Assembly (NCBI GenBank): GCA_037140475.1
Contig: JBAXEJ010000024.1
Coordinates: 1 to 34,095, forward strand
Reading direction: 5' to 3'
Origin: PALSA-1006 sp037140475
GTDB lineage: Bacteria > Pseudomonadota > Gammaproteobacteria > Burkholderiales > Gallionellaceae
DNA: 34,095 nt
Shown here: positions 15,610 to 23,307 of the stretch, in pieces
Layout: each line of letters begins with the position of its first letter
Position numbering within the stretch: position 1 is the first letter of the stretch
Program-made: the position numbers and the translations under genes
The notes under the pieces: model-generated
Seen by the model: only the letters and a program-made list of their open reading frames with translations
Told to the model about the DNA's origin: nothing
The model's database searches: none

Positions 15610-17616
15610 ATGAGCAATATGCAAAATCTCTATCTGCTTGTTCCGTTAGCGCCGCTTCTCGGTGCAATTGCGGCAGGTCTTTTCGGTAATCTACTTGGCC
15701 GCACTTGGTCGCATCGCATAACCATTTCTTTGGTTGCGGTTTCCTTTGTTGCTTCCTTGGCTATCTTTCAGGATGTTTTGGCGGGTAATCAATTTAACGG
15801 CACGGTTTACAAGTGGATGACTTCCGGAAACACCAGCTTTGAAGTTGGGTTTTTGATTGACCGTCTAAGCGTCATGATGATGCTTGTGGTGACTTTCGTG
15901 TCGTTGATGGTGCACATCTACACCATCGGCTACATGTCTGAAGATCCAGGCTATCAACGTTTCTTTAGCTATATCTCACTGTTTACCTTCTCCATGTTGA
16001 TGTTGGTGATGGCGAACAACTTCATGCAACTGTTCTTTGGATGGGAGGCAGTGGGTTTGGTGTCCTATCTATTGATTGGCTTTTGGTACACACGACCCAC
16101 TGCAACTTACGCCAATTTAAAAGCGTTTTTAGTGAACCGCGTTGGCGACTTCGGCTTCTTACTGGGTATAGGATTGGTACTAATGGTGTTCGGCACCTTG
16201 GACTACGCTTCAGTATTTGCCAATGCACCGCGCTATGTGAATGATATCGCGCCCATTCCGGGTGTGTCGTGGAATCTGCTTTCTGCGATCTGTATTTTGC
16301 TGTTTATTGGTGCGATGGGTAAGAGTGCGCAGTTTCCATTGCACGTTTGGTTGCCTGATTCGATGGAAGGTCCAACTCCAATTTCGGCTTTGATTCACGC
16401 TGCAACGATGGTGACGGCGGGCATTTTTATGGTGGCACGTATGTCACCGTTGTTTGAGTTATCTGAAACGGCGTTGTCGTTTGTGATGGTGATTGGTGCG
16501 ATAACTGCGCTATTTATGGGCTTCCTTGGCATCATTCAAAATGACATCAAACGCGTTGTGGCGTATTCAACTTTGTCGCAACTCGGTTATATGACCGTAG
16601 CACTGGGCGCATCAGCCTACTCAGTCGCCGTGTTCCACCTGATGACTCATGCTTTCTTCAAAGCCTTGTTATTTTTGGCGGCAGGCTCAGTCATTATCGC
16701 GATGCACCATGATCAAGATATTCGTAATATGGGTGGCCTGCGTAAATACATGCCAATCACTTGGATTACCTCACTGATCGGTTCCTTGGCGCTCATCGGT
16801 ACCCCGTTTTTCTCAGGCTTCTATTCCAAAGACAGCATTATTGAGGCGGTTGAGTATTCTCAGCTTGCGGGTTCTGGTTTCGCCTATTTTGCGGTTTTGG
16901 CAGGCGTGTTTGTCACTGCGTTCTACTCTTTCCGTATGTATTTCTTAGTATTTCACGGAGAAGAGCGATTTGGTAAAGCTCATCACGACGAGCATGACCA
17001 TCATGCTGAGGATCATCATGGTTTGGCACCCGGTCAAAAGCCCCATGAAACACCATGGGTAGTTTGGTTGCCATTGGTTTTATTGGCCATTCCTTCCGTG
17101 GCGATTGGTTTCCTAACAATCGAGCCAATGTTGTTCGGTGAGTATTTTAGAGATGCGATTTTTGTGAGTGATGCTCATGCAGTGGGAATGGAAGAAATGG
17201 CAGTTGAGTTCCACGGTGCTGTAGCGATGGCTTTGCATTCTTTCACAAGCTATCCCTTTATTTTGGCAGTAGCGGGTGTGGCGTCTTCATGGTTCTTCTA
17301 TATGAAGCGTCCTGATATTCCTGCTGCGATCAAGCAGCGCTTTGAATTTGTTTATACGGTTCTAGACAACAAATACTATTTTGATCGCTTTAACGACTGG
17401 TTCTTCGCCGGTGGCGCAAGGGGGGCTAGCCGACTCTTGTGGAAATTTGGTGACGTGCAATTGATCGATGGCGTAATGGTGAATGGCACAGCGAGTTTGG
17501 TCGTGCGCATTTCAGGCATGTTGCGACGCTGGCAATCCGGTTACATCTACCACTATGCGTTTTCAATGATCATCGGCGTGTTTGTGTTGTTGACTATTCG
17601 AACATGGATTGAGTAG
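15610..17616 (+). CDS. nuoL: NADH-quinone oxidoreductase subunit L
   Basis: NuoL is the most distal antiporter-like proton channel of complex I, with the long lateral helix at its C-terminus. The 668-residue product has the family core WEAVGLVSYLLIGFWY (conserved Glu), GKSAQFPLHVWLPDSMEGP (Lys) and HAATMVTAGIFMVAR. The hydrophilic loop around residues 456-480 is strongly enriched in His and acidic residues (HHDEHDHHAEDHHG), a feature I associate with betaproteobacterial NuoL. The gap to nuoK is eight bases and the ribosome binding site is weak. Confidence 0.98.
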   Translation: MSNMQNLYLLVPLAPLLGAIAAGLFGNLLGRTWSHRITISLVAVSFVASLAIFQDVLAGNQFNGTVYKWMTSGNTSFEVGFLIDRLSVMMMLVVTFVSLMVHIYTIGYMSEDPGYQRFFSYISLFTFSMLMLVMANNFMQLFFGWEAVGLVSYLLIGFWYTRPTATYANLKAFLVNRVGDFGFLLGIGLVLMVFGTLDYASVFANAPRYVNDIAPIPGVSWNLLSAICILLFIGAMGKSAQFPLHVWLPDSMEGPTPISALIHAATMVTAGIFMVARMSPLFELSETALSFVMVIGAITALFMGFLGIIQNDIKRVVAYSTLSQLGYMTVALGASAYSVAVFHLMTHAFFKALLFLAAGSVIIAMHHDQDIRNMGGLRKYMPITWITSLIGSLALIGTPFFSGFYSKDSIIEAVEYSQLAGSGFAYFAVLAGVFVTAFYSFRMYFLVFHGEERFGKAHHDEHDHHAEDHHGLAPGQKPHETPWVVWLPLVLLAIPSVAIGFLTIEPMLFGEYFRDAIFVSDAHAVGMEEMAVEFHGAVAMALHSFTSYPFILAVAGVASSWFFYMKRPDIPAAIKQRFEFVYTVLDNKYYFDRFNDWFFAGGARGASRLLWKFGDVQLIDGVMVNGTASLVVRISGMLRRWQSGYIYHYAFSMIIGVFVLLTIRTWIE

Positions 17617-17642
17617 ATCTCAATTTAATCAAGGACTTAATA

Positions 17643-19127
17643 ATGATTTTTGGAATTCCTCTGTTAACCGTTGCCATCTGGCTGCCGATTGTTTTTGGTG
17701 TGCTAGTGTTGGCGACTGGGCATGATCGTAATGCACCGTTAGCTCGAAATATTGCGTTGCTTGGCGCTGTGTTAGGTTTCTTGGTAACGCTACCGCTCTA
17801 TACTGGTTTCGACAAGATGACCAGCTCGATGCAGTTTGTGGAAATGCATAACTGGATTCCTCGCTTCAATATTCATTATCACCTCGGTGTTGATGGAATT
17901 TCCGTCTTGTTCATCTTACTGAATAGTTTCTTCACACCATTAGTGGTATTGGCTGGATGGAAGGTAATTGAGAAGCGCGTGGCGCAATATCTCGCAGCGT
18001 TCCTCATTATGTCTGGCTTGGTGAACGGCGTATTTGCTTCACTCGATGCGATTCTGTTTTATGTGTTCTGGGAAGCGATGCTCATTCCGATGTTTATTAT
18101 CATCGGTGTGTGGGGTGGGCCAAATCGTGTTTATGCAGCGGTAAAGTTTTTCCTTTATACCTTGCTGGGTTCCTTGTTGATGCTGGTTGCTTTGTTGTAT
18201 CTCTACAACCAATCAGGTGGTAGCTTCGAGATTCTGGATTACCACCAAATGGCAATTCCAATGACCGCACAGATTTTAGTGTTCATTGCTTTTTTCATGG
18301 CGTTTTCAGTCAAAGTGCCGATGTTCCCTGTGCATACTTGGCTGCCAGATGCACACGTAGAGGCGCCAACAGGTGGTTCAGTGGTGCTGGCCGCGATCAT
18401 GTTAAAAGTGGGCGCGTATGGTTTCTTGCGCTTCTCGATGCCGATTGCCCCTGATGCGAGCCATAGCTTGTCTGGTGTGATGATTACACTTTCGCTAATT
18501 GCAGTGGTTTACATTGGTTTGGTTGCATTGACTCAGTCCGATATGAAGAAGTTGGTGGCCTATTCTTCAATCTCTCACATGGGGTTTGTGACGCTAGGTT
18601 TCTTCATCTTTAATGCCTACGGTATGGAGGGTGCGTTGCTACAAATGATTTCACACGGCTTTGTGGCAGGAGCGTTGTTCCTGTGTATTGGCGTGTTGTA
18701 TGACCGGGTGCATTCTCGCCAAATTGTGGACTACGGTGGCGTCGCCAATAAGATGCCCGTCTTCGCAGCGTTCTTTATGTTATTCGCCATGGCGAATAGC
18801 GGCTTGCCAGGCACGAGTGGTTTCGTGGGAGAATTTTTGGTCATCATGGGGGCAGTCAAAGCGAATTTCTGGTTTGCTTTCTTAGCCGCAAGTACCTTGA
18901 TTTTTGGTGCCGCCTATACACTGTGGATGTACAAACGCGTGATCTTTGGTGCAGTGGCGAATGATCATGTCGCGCATTTGCATGACATCACGTTGCGCGA
19001 GAAATTAGTTTTTACGCTTCTTGCAGTCGGCGTGTTAGTGATGGGTATTTATCCACTACCGTTTAGCGAAATTTTGCATACATCGGTGAACGACTTACTG
19101 GTTCACCTCGCCCGCTCTAAACTTTAA
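17643..19127 (+). CDS. nuoM: NADH-quinone oxidoreductase subunit M
   Basis: NuoM is the second antiporter-like proton-pumping subunit of complex I. The 494-residue polytopic product includes FYVFWEAMLIPMFIIIGVWG (conserved Glu), SVKVPMFPVHTWLPDAHVEA (Lys and His) and KLVAYSSISHMGFV. AAGGA precedes ATG 17643. Its place between nuoL and nuoN is standard. Confidence 0.98.
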   Translation: MIFGIPLLTVAIWLPIVFGVLVLATGHDRNAPLARNIALLGAVLGFLVTLPLYTGFDKMTSSMQFVEMHNWIPRFNIHYHLGVDGISVLFILLNSFFTPLVVLAGWKVIEKRVAQYLAAFLIMSGLVNGVFASLDAILFYVFWEAMLIPMFIIIGVWGGPNRVYAAVKFFLYTLLGSLLMLVALLYLYNQSGGSFEILDYHQMAIPMTAQILVFIAFFMAFSVKVPMFPVHTWLPDAHVEAPTGGSVVLAAIMLKVGAYGFLRFSMPIAPDASHSLSGVMITLSLIAVVYIGLVALTQSDMKKLVAYSSISHMGFVTLGFFIFNAYGMEGALLQMISHGFVAGALFLCIGVLYDRVHSRQIVDYGGVANKMPVFAAFFMLFAMANSGLPGTSGFVGEFLVIMGAVKANFWFAFLAASTLIFGAAYTLWMYKRVIFGAVANDHVAHLHDITLREKLVFTLLAVGVLVMGIYPLPFSEILHTSVNDLLVHLARSKL

Positions 19128-19165
19128 GTCGCCGCTATTTTGAGCCAATAGCAATAGAGGAAAAT

Positions 19166-20617
19166 ATGAGTTATTTGTCTACCTTGTTTCCCGCCTACGC
19201 AGAAATTTTTCTGCTGGTAATGGTCAGCTTAATCATGATTGTGGATCTGTTCACCAAAAATCAGAATAAAACGGTGACTTACCTTTTGGTGCAGTTCACT
19301 TTGCTAGGTTGCTCGTTGATTACCGTGGCGACACACCAAAACGGCATCGTGCATCTATTCCACAATATGTTTGTGGATGACTTAATGTCCGATGTGTTGA
19401 AGCTGCTCAGCTATCTTGCGGTTTCGATGATGTTGGTTTACTCACGCACCTATTTGTTGGCGCGCGGGTTGTTTACCGGTGAATTTTTGGCATTAGTTTT
19501 GTTCACCTTAATGGGCATGATGGTGATGATCTCGGCAAGCAACTTCATCACGCTCTATTTGGGATTGGAATTGTTGTCGCTAAGTTTGTACGCGATGGTT
19601 GCGTTACAGCGCGACTCTGCAACCGCGACCGAAGCGGCCATGAAATACTTCGTGTTAGGTGCACTTGCTTCAGGCTTGTTGTTGTATGGAATGTCGATGT
19701 TGTACGGCGCTACAGGTAGCCTCGACGTAAATACTATTTCACACGCTATTCAACAAGGCGTGGCGAATAAGCCCTTGTTGGTTTTTGGCTTGGTGTTCAT
19801 CGTTTCAGGCTTAGCCTTTAAGTTAGGCGCGGTACCTTTCCATATGTGGATTCCTGACGTCTATCACGGCGCACCAACTGCGATGACCATGCTCATTGGT
19901 ACTGCGCCAAAGCTGGCGGCATTTGCTTTCACCATGCGCATCTTGGTGGAAGGAATGCAACCGTTGATGATTCACTGGTCAAGCATGTTGGCAATCTTGG
20001 CAGTGTTATCGATGGCGATCGGTAACATCACGGCGATTTCTCAAACCAACATCAAGCGCATGTTTGCGTACTCCACCATTGCACACATGGGTTTCTTACT
20101 TATTGGCGTGTTAAGTGGAGGCATCGAAGGCTATGGTTCGGCGATGTTCTATGCAGTCATCTATGTACTGATGAGTTTGGGTGGTTTTGGCATGATTATG
20201 CTTATGTCGCGCGAAGGATTTGAGGCGGATAGTCTCAATGATTTCAAAGGGTTAAATCAGCGCAGCCCTTGGCTTGCCTTTATGATGTTGCTATTGATGT
20301 TTTCAATGGCGGGTGTCCCCCCCACAGTAGGCTTTTACGCTAAATTTTCAGTATTGAATGCGGCAGTGCAAGCAGGGCATATTCCTTTAGTGGTTATGGC
20401 GGTGCTATTTTCATTGATTGGTGCCTTCTATTACCTACGCATTGTGAAGCTGATGTACTTTGACGCACCAGAGAGCCATGAAAAATTTTACATGCAACCT
20501 GATAGCAGCCTGTTGATATCAATCAACGGATTGGCTGTTTTGGCACTGGGCATCTTGCCTGGAACTTTAATGTCGGTGTGCGCAGTGTCAGTACAGCAAT
20601 CGTTGCTCCTGCAATAA
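19166..20617 (+). CDS. nuoN: NADH-quinone oxidoreductase subunit N
   Basis: NuoN is the antiporter-like subunit closest to NuoK and NuoJ. The 483-residue product shows ITLYLGLELLSLSLYAMVAL (conserved Glu), FKLGAVPFHMWIPDVYHGAP (Lys) and KRMFAYSTIAHMGFLLIG. AGAGGAAA upstream of the ATG is a good ribosome binding site. It is the last nuo gene, followed within 25 bases by a strong terminator. Confidence 0.98.
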   Translation: MSYLSTLFPAYAEIFLLVMVSLIMIVDLFTKNQNKTVTYLLVQFTLLGCSLITVATHQNGIVHLFHNMFVDDLMSDVLKLLSYLAVSMMLVYSRTYLLARGLFTGEFLALVLFTLMGMMVMISASNFITLYLGLELLSLSLYAMVALQRDSATATEAAMKYFVLGALASGLLLYGMSMLYGATGSLDVNTISHAIQQGVANKPLLVFGLVFIVSGLAFKLGAVPFHMWIPDVYHGAPTAMTMLIGTAPKLAAFAFTMRILVEGMQPLMIHWSSMLAILAVLSMAIGNITAISQTNIKRMFAYSTIAHMGFLLIGVLSGGIEGYGSAMFYAVIYVLMSLGGFGMIMLMSREGFEADSLNDFKGLNQRSPWLAFMMLLLMFSMAGVPPTVGFYAKFSVLNAAVQAGHIPLVVMAVLFSLIGAFYYLRIVKLMYFDAPESHEKFYMQPDSSLLISINGLAVLALGILPGTLMSVCAVSVQQSLLLQ

Positions 20618-20639
20618 TTGAAGTATTTGTTTGATTAAG

Positions 20640-20666
20640 AACTCCCGCTTTTCGCGGGAGTTTTCA
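20640..20666 (+). terminator. Rho-independent terminator of the nuo operon
   Basis: ACTCCCGC and GCGGGAGT form a perfect eight-base-pair stem (nine with the flanking A-T) with a five-base loop, followed by TTTTC. Confidence 0.9.
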
Positions 20667-20694
20667 TTTGTGGCCAAGATATTTGGAGTGAAAA

Positions 20695-21237
20695 ATGGAT
20701 TTGCAAGAAACTCAGCTTGATACTGAACTGGTGTACGAGGGAAGTTTTATCCAGGTGCATAAAGATAAAGTCTTGTTACCCGATGGCACGACGAGCAGTC
20801 GCGAATACCTAAAGCATCCAGGTGCGGTCGCCGTCATTGCCTTGCTCGATAATGGTAACTTAATTATGGAGAGGCAATTTCGTTATGCCCCGCAGCAAGA
20901 ATTTATAGAACTGCCAGCCGGGAAAATTGATCACGGTGAAGATACGTTAATCACAGCAAAGCGTGAGTTACTAGAGGAAACTGGCTATGTTGCGAGTGAG
21001 TGGACTCATCTTTCTACGGCATGGCCGTGCATTGGCTATGCTGATGAGCGCATGGAATATTATTTAGCCCGTGGGTTAACGCACAAAGGGCGGCAACTGG
21101 ATGAGGGCGAATTTTTGGAAGTATTTGAGTTGTCACCTGCGGATGCGATTGAGTGGGTTCGCTTAGGAAAAATTACCGATAGTAAAACCATCGTCGGTTT
21201 ATTCTGGATGGAAAAAACGCTCAAGGGTTGGGCGTAA
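20695..21237 (+). CDS. nudF: Nudix hydrolase, ADP-ribose pyrophosphatase type
   Basis: This 180-residue cytoplasmic enzyme probably hydrolyses ADP-ribose or related nucleoside diphosphate sugars to AMP and a sugar phosphate. The Nudix box is complete: Gly76, Glu82, Arg90-Glu91, Glu94-Glu95 and Gly97 (GEDTLITAKRELLEETGY). ERQFRYAPQQEFIELPAGK before it is the substrate-recognition stretch typical of ADP-ribose pyrophosphatases. GGAG about ten bases before the ATG is the ribosome binding site. It follows the nuo terminator, so it is probably transcribed separately. The exact substrate cannot be settled from sequence. Confidence 0.9.
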   Translation: MDLQETQLDTELVYEGSFIQVHKDKVLLPDGTTSSREYLKHPGAVAVIALLDNGNLIMERQFRYAPQQEFIELPAGKIDHGEDTLITAKRELLEETGYVASEWTHLSTAWPCIGYADERMEYYLARGLTHKGRQLDEGEFLEVFELSPADAIEWVRLGKITDSKTIVGLFWMEKTLKGWA

Positions 21238-21278
21238 TTAGCACTGTATGAATGCATCAATTTAGGGCGATTTTATTG

Positions 21279-21303
21279 CGCCCGCACCAAATTGGTGTGG
21301 GCG
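21279..21303. promoter_or_regulatory. Palindromic NtrC-like enhancer site upstream of amt
   Basis: A 25-bp near-perfect palindrome centres on GCACCAAATTGGTGT, which matches the NtrC half-site pattern GCACC/GGTGC except for the last base. It lies about 100 bases before the predicted sigma54 transcription start, the normal distance for an NtrC enhancer. It also could form a hairpin, but no T run follows, so a terminator is less likely. Confidence 0.6.
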
Positions 21304-21363
21304 AAGCCCAGTCAGTGGCGATTAAAATAAATAATGATCAATAAAATCAATAGATATTGTCGG

Positions 21364-21379
21364 TGGAACGAAACTTGCA
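21364..21379 (+). promoter_or_regulatory. Sigma54 (RpoN) promoter of the ammonium transporter gene
   Basis: TGGAACG-N4-TTGCA matches the -24/-12 consensus TGGCACG-N4-TTGCA at all but one base, with GG and GC correctly spaced. Predicted transcription starts near 21390, which excludes the upstream TTG frame extension and places the gene under nitrogen control. Confidence 0.75.
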
Positions 21380-21410
21380 TTCAAGCGCTGGTTTCGCACT
21401 TAATGAGGGA

Positions 21411-22616
21411 ATGATGGATAACTTAAAAGTGGGCACCGATGCCCTGTTTATTTTGCTTGGCGCCATTATGGTGCTTGCGATGCATGCCGGTTTTGCTTTT
21501 CTGGAGCTGGGGACAGTTCGTAAAAAAAATCAGGTGAACGCCTTAGTCAAAATTCTCAGCGATTTTGCCATATCGACCTTGGCTTATTTCTTTATCGGCT
21601 ACAGCATTGCGTATGGGGTGAATTTCTTCAGTGGTGCAGAAGAATTGGCGCATAAAAACGGCTACGATTTAGTTAAATTCTTTTTCTTACTCACTTTTGC
21701 CGCCGCCATCCCAGCAATTGTTTCAGGAGGCATCGCCGAGAGAGCAAGGTTTAATCCGCAGTTGGCGGCAACCTTTATGTTGGTAGGCTTCGTTTATCCA
21801 TTTTTTGAAGGCATCGCTTGGAATCATAATTTTGGAATTCAGCAGTGGCTTGGAGCAACTTTCGGTGCCGAATTTCACGATTTTGCCGGTTCTGTTGTCG
21901 TCCACGCAGTGGGAGGCTGGATCGCACTGGCAGCCGTTTTATTGCTCGGCGCAAGAAACGGCCGTTACAACAAGGAAGGACGCATTTCTGCTCACCCCCC
22001 CTCAAGCATCCCTTTCTTAGCACTGGGCGCGTGGATACTTACCGTGGGTTGGTTTGGCTTTAACGTCATGTCTGCGCAAGAGATTGGCAAGATTAGTGGC
22101 TTGGTCGCGGTGAACTCACTAATGGCGATGGTCGGCGGCACCTTGGTAGCACTGTGGGTTGGAAAAAACGACCCAGGCTTTGTGCATAACGGACCACTAG
22201 CTGGTTTAGTGGCTGTTTGCGCCGGCTCTGATTTAATGCACCCACTCGGGGCTTTGATCGTAGGTTCTGTGGCTGGTGGATTATTTGTATGGATGTTTAC
22301 CCTGACTCAAAACCGTTGGAAGATTGATGATGTTCTTGGCGTGTGGCCATTGCATGGGGTATGCGGCGCTTGGGGCGGAATAGCAGCCGGTATATTTGGC
22401 ATGAAAGCACTGGGTGGAATTGGCGGCATCAACTTTATGTCGCAGCTAATTGGCACATTGCTTGGCATCAGTATCGCCCTGATTGGTGGTTTTGTGGTTT
22501 ATGGCACAATAAAAAAATTCGTGGGCATCCGTCTTGATGCAGAAGAAGAGTTTAATGGAGCCGACCTGAGTATCCATAAAATTACTGCAACACCCGAGAG
22601 AGAGTCAGGTTGGTAA
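21411..22616 (+). CDS. amt: Ammonium transporter (Amt family)
   Basis: This inner-membrane channel takes up ammonium. The 401-residue product has about 11 membrane helices. The family residues are visible: Phe96 in LLTFAAAIPA and Trp137 in FFEGIAWNHN for the external site, Asp157 in HDFAGS, the twin histidines His165 (VVVHAVGG) and His315 (PLHGVCGAWGG), and the FGFNVMSA gate loop. ATG 21411 or the adjacent ATG 21414 is the start; GAGGGA lies just before. The frame is open to TTG 21357, but that lies upstream of the sigma54 promoter. No glnK follows, unlike many amt loci. The substrate is inferred from the family and nitrogen-type promoter. Confidence 0.93.
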   Translation: MMDNLKVGTDALFILLGAIMVLAMHAGFAFLELGTVRKKNQVNALVKILSDFAISTLAYFFIGYSIAYGVNFFSGAEELAHKNGYDLVKFFFLLTFAAAIPAIVSGGIAERARFNPQLAATFMLVGFVYPFFEGIAWNHNFGIQQWLGATFGAEFHDFAGSVVVHAVGGWIALAAVLLLGARNGRYNKEGRISAHPPSSIPFLALGAWILTVGWFGFNVMSAQEIGKISGLVAVNSLMAMVGGTLVALWVGKNDPGFVHNGPLAGLVAVCAGSDLMHPLGALIVGSVAGGLFVWMFTLTQNRWKIDDVLGVWPLHGVCGAWGGIAAGIFGMKALGGIGGINFMSQLIGTLLGISIALIGGFVVYGTIKKFVGIRLDAEEEFNGADLSIHKITATPERESGW

Positions 22617-22671
22617 TGTCTTTTTTTGCTTATAACATAAACTCAGGTGTCAAATTAACGTAATCCATTGG

Positions 22672-22677
22672 TACAAT
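22672..22677 (+). promoter_or_regulatory. Possible -10 element before the small winged-helix gene
   Basis: TACAAT is preceded, 18 bases upstream, by the weak hexamer TGTCAA. If used, transcription starts near 22684, which makes ATG 22676 too early and favours ATG 22724. Confidence 0.3.
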
Positions 22678-22723
22678 GCGGGTAACGGCGATTTGTGCCG
22701 ATTTTTTGTTTATGGAACCTCTT

Positions 22724-22984
22724 ATGTCTAGCAATCAAATACTGCAATATTTAAAAACTCATGGTGAGCGTCTTGATGCCGAGATCGTAACTGCGATTGG
22801 CCTGCCGCTTGCTAAAACTCGCCAGTTGCTATTAGAGTTGGTGGCAAAAGGTGAGGTGATTACATGCGACACGATCAAGTATGAAAAAGGCAAAAAAATT
22901 GAGGGAATCAGTTGCCGCCTTTCTGGCTTCACCCCTAAAGCCAAACCAGGTGCGAAATCAAAAGTACAACTGAAGCTTTCCTAA
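22724..22984 (+). CDS. Small winged-helix protein of unknown role
   Basis: This 86-residue protein shows a helix-turn-helix of the winged type at about residues 4-50 (ILQYLKTHGERLDAEIV, LPLAKTRQLLLELVAKGEV). It ends in a basic tail rich in Lys (KAKPGAKSKVQLKLS). No ligand, metal or partner motif is visible. It may be a DNA-binding regulator, but no target is indicated. The frame opens at 22676; ATG 22724 is preferred because a possible promoter overlaps the earlier ATG, and because the domain begins there. The ribosome binding site is weak at either ATG. It stands alone between amt and ppiD. Confidence 0.55.
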   Translation: MSSNQILQYLKTHGERLDAEIVTAIGLPLAKTRQLLLELVAKGEVITCDTIKYEKGKKIEGISCRLSGFTPKAKPGAKSKVQLKLS

Positions 22985-23022
22985 GCTCATTCTTTGAGCA
23001 AGGCACTCTTGTAAAGCAACGA

Positions 23023-23129
23023 CTCGCTAAATCGTGGCCCTTTAGAAAGTCTGCGATTAATTTTTGTTGGACAAGTGACCTTCCCAATACTAATGTATAC
23101 AAGTAAATTCCTGTACTTAATTTAGCGAG
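23023..23129. repeat. Inverted repeat CTCGCTAAAT / ATTTAGCGAG, 87 bases apart
   Basis: The ten-base arms (23023-23032 and 23120-23129) are perfect complements in a gene-free stretch. A smaller hairpin AAGTA/TACTT lies near the right arm inside. It could be a structured RNA, a decayed miniature element, or chance. The rest of 22985-23160 shows no gene. Confidence 0.35.
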
Positions 23130-23168
23130 CTTCATCAAAGAGCTTTAAATTTCAATACTCAGTTAGGA

Positions 23169-23276
23169 TATAATTTGTCGGCCGATACGTTGGGGCTTTG
23201 TGTCGCAACGGGCTTTGCTTTATTGAGTGAGTGTCACTTGGTTTAACAAAGGTGAACGTGAGTTCACCTTTTTTAT
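23169..23276 (+). ncRNA. Candidate short RNA or terminated leader before ppiD
   Basis: A consensus -10 TATAAT (23169-23174) with only a poor -35 is followed by about 95 bases containing CGTTG/CAACG as a stem. The stretch ends in a perfect nine-base-pair hairpin, AAGGTGAAC/GTTCACCTT (23249-23270), with a T run. No credible reading frame lies in it. It could be a small RNA, or an attenuated leader of ppiD, whose ATG is 31 bases downstream of the T run. I recognise no RNA family. Confidence 0.35.
23248..23276 (+). terminator. Strong Rho-independent terminator upstream of ppiD
   Basis: AAGGTGAAC-GTGA-GTTCACCTT followed by TTTTAT is a textbook terminator. It lies just before the ppiD start, so either a short RNA ends here or ppiD is attenuated. 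Confidence 0.85.
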
Positions 23277-23307
23277 ATTTAAAAATACAAAGATTGGATT
23301 ACCAGAT

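Noticed and set aside
16978..17050. His-rich loop in NuoL as a possible metal-binding novelty
   Set aside because: Similar His/Asp-rich loops occur, to my knowledge, in other betaproteobacterial NuoL proteins, so it is not a special feature.
21279..21303. Palindrome upstream of amt as a terminator of the Nudix gene
   Set aside because: It lacks a T run, and its symmetry and distance to the sigma54 promoter fit an NtrC site better.
21357..21410. N-terminal extension of amt from TTG
   Set aside because: The extension covers the sigma54 promoter and has no homology to Amt N-termini.
22935..23138. Minus-strand 67-codon frame after the winged-helix gene
   Set aside because: It has no ribosome binding site or motif, overlaps the winged-helix gene end, and lies over the inverted repeat.
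23227..23307. N-terminal extension of ppiD
   Set aside because: It spans a strong terminator hairpin; family proteins begin at MFDFVQEKK, position 23308.
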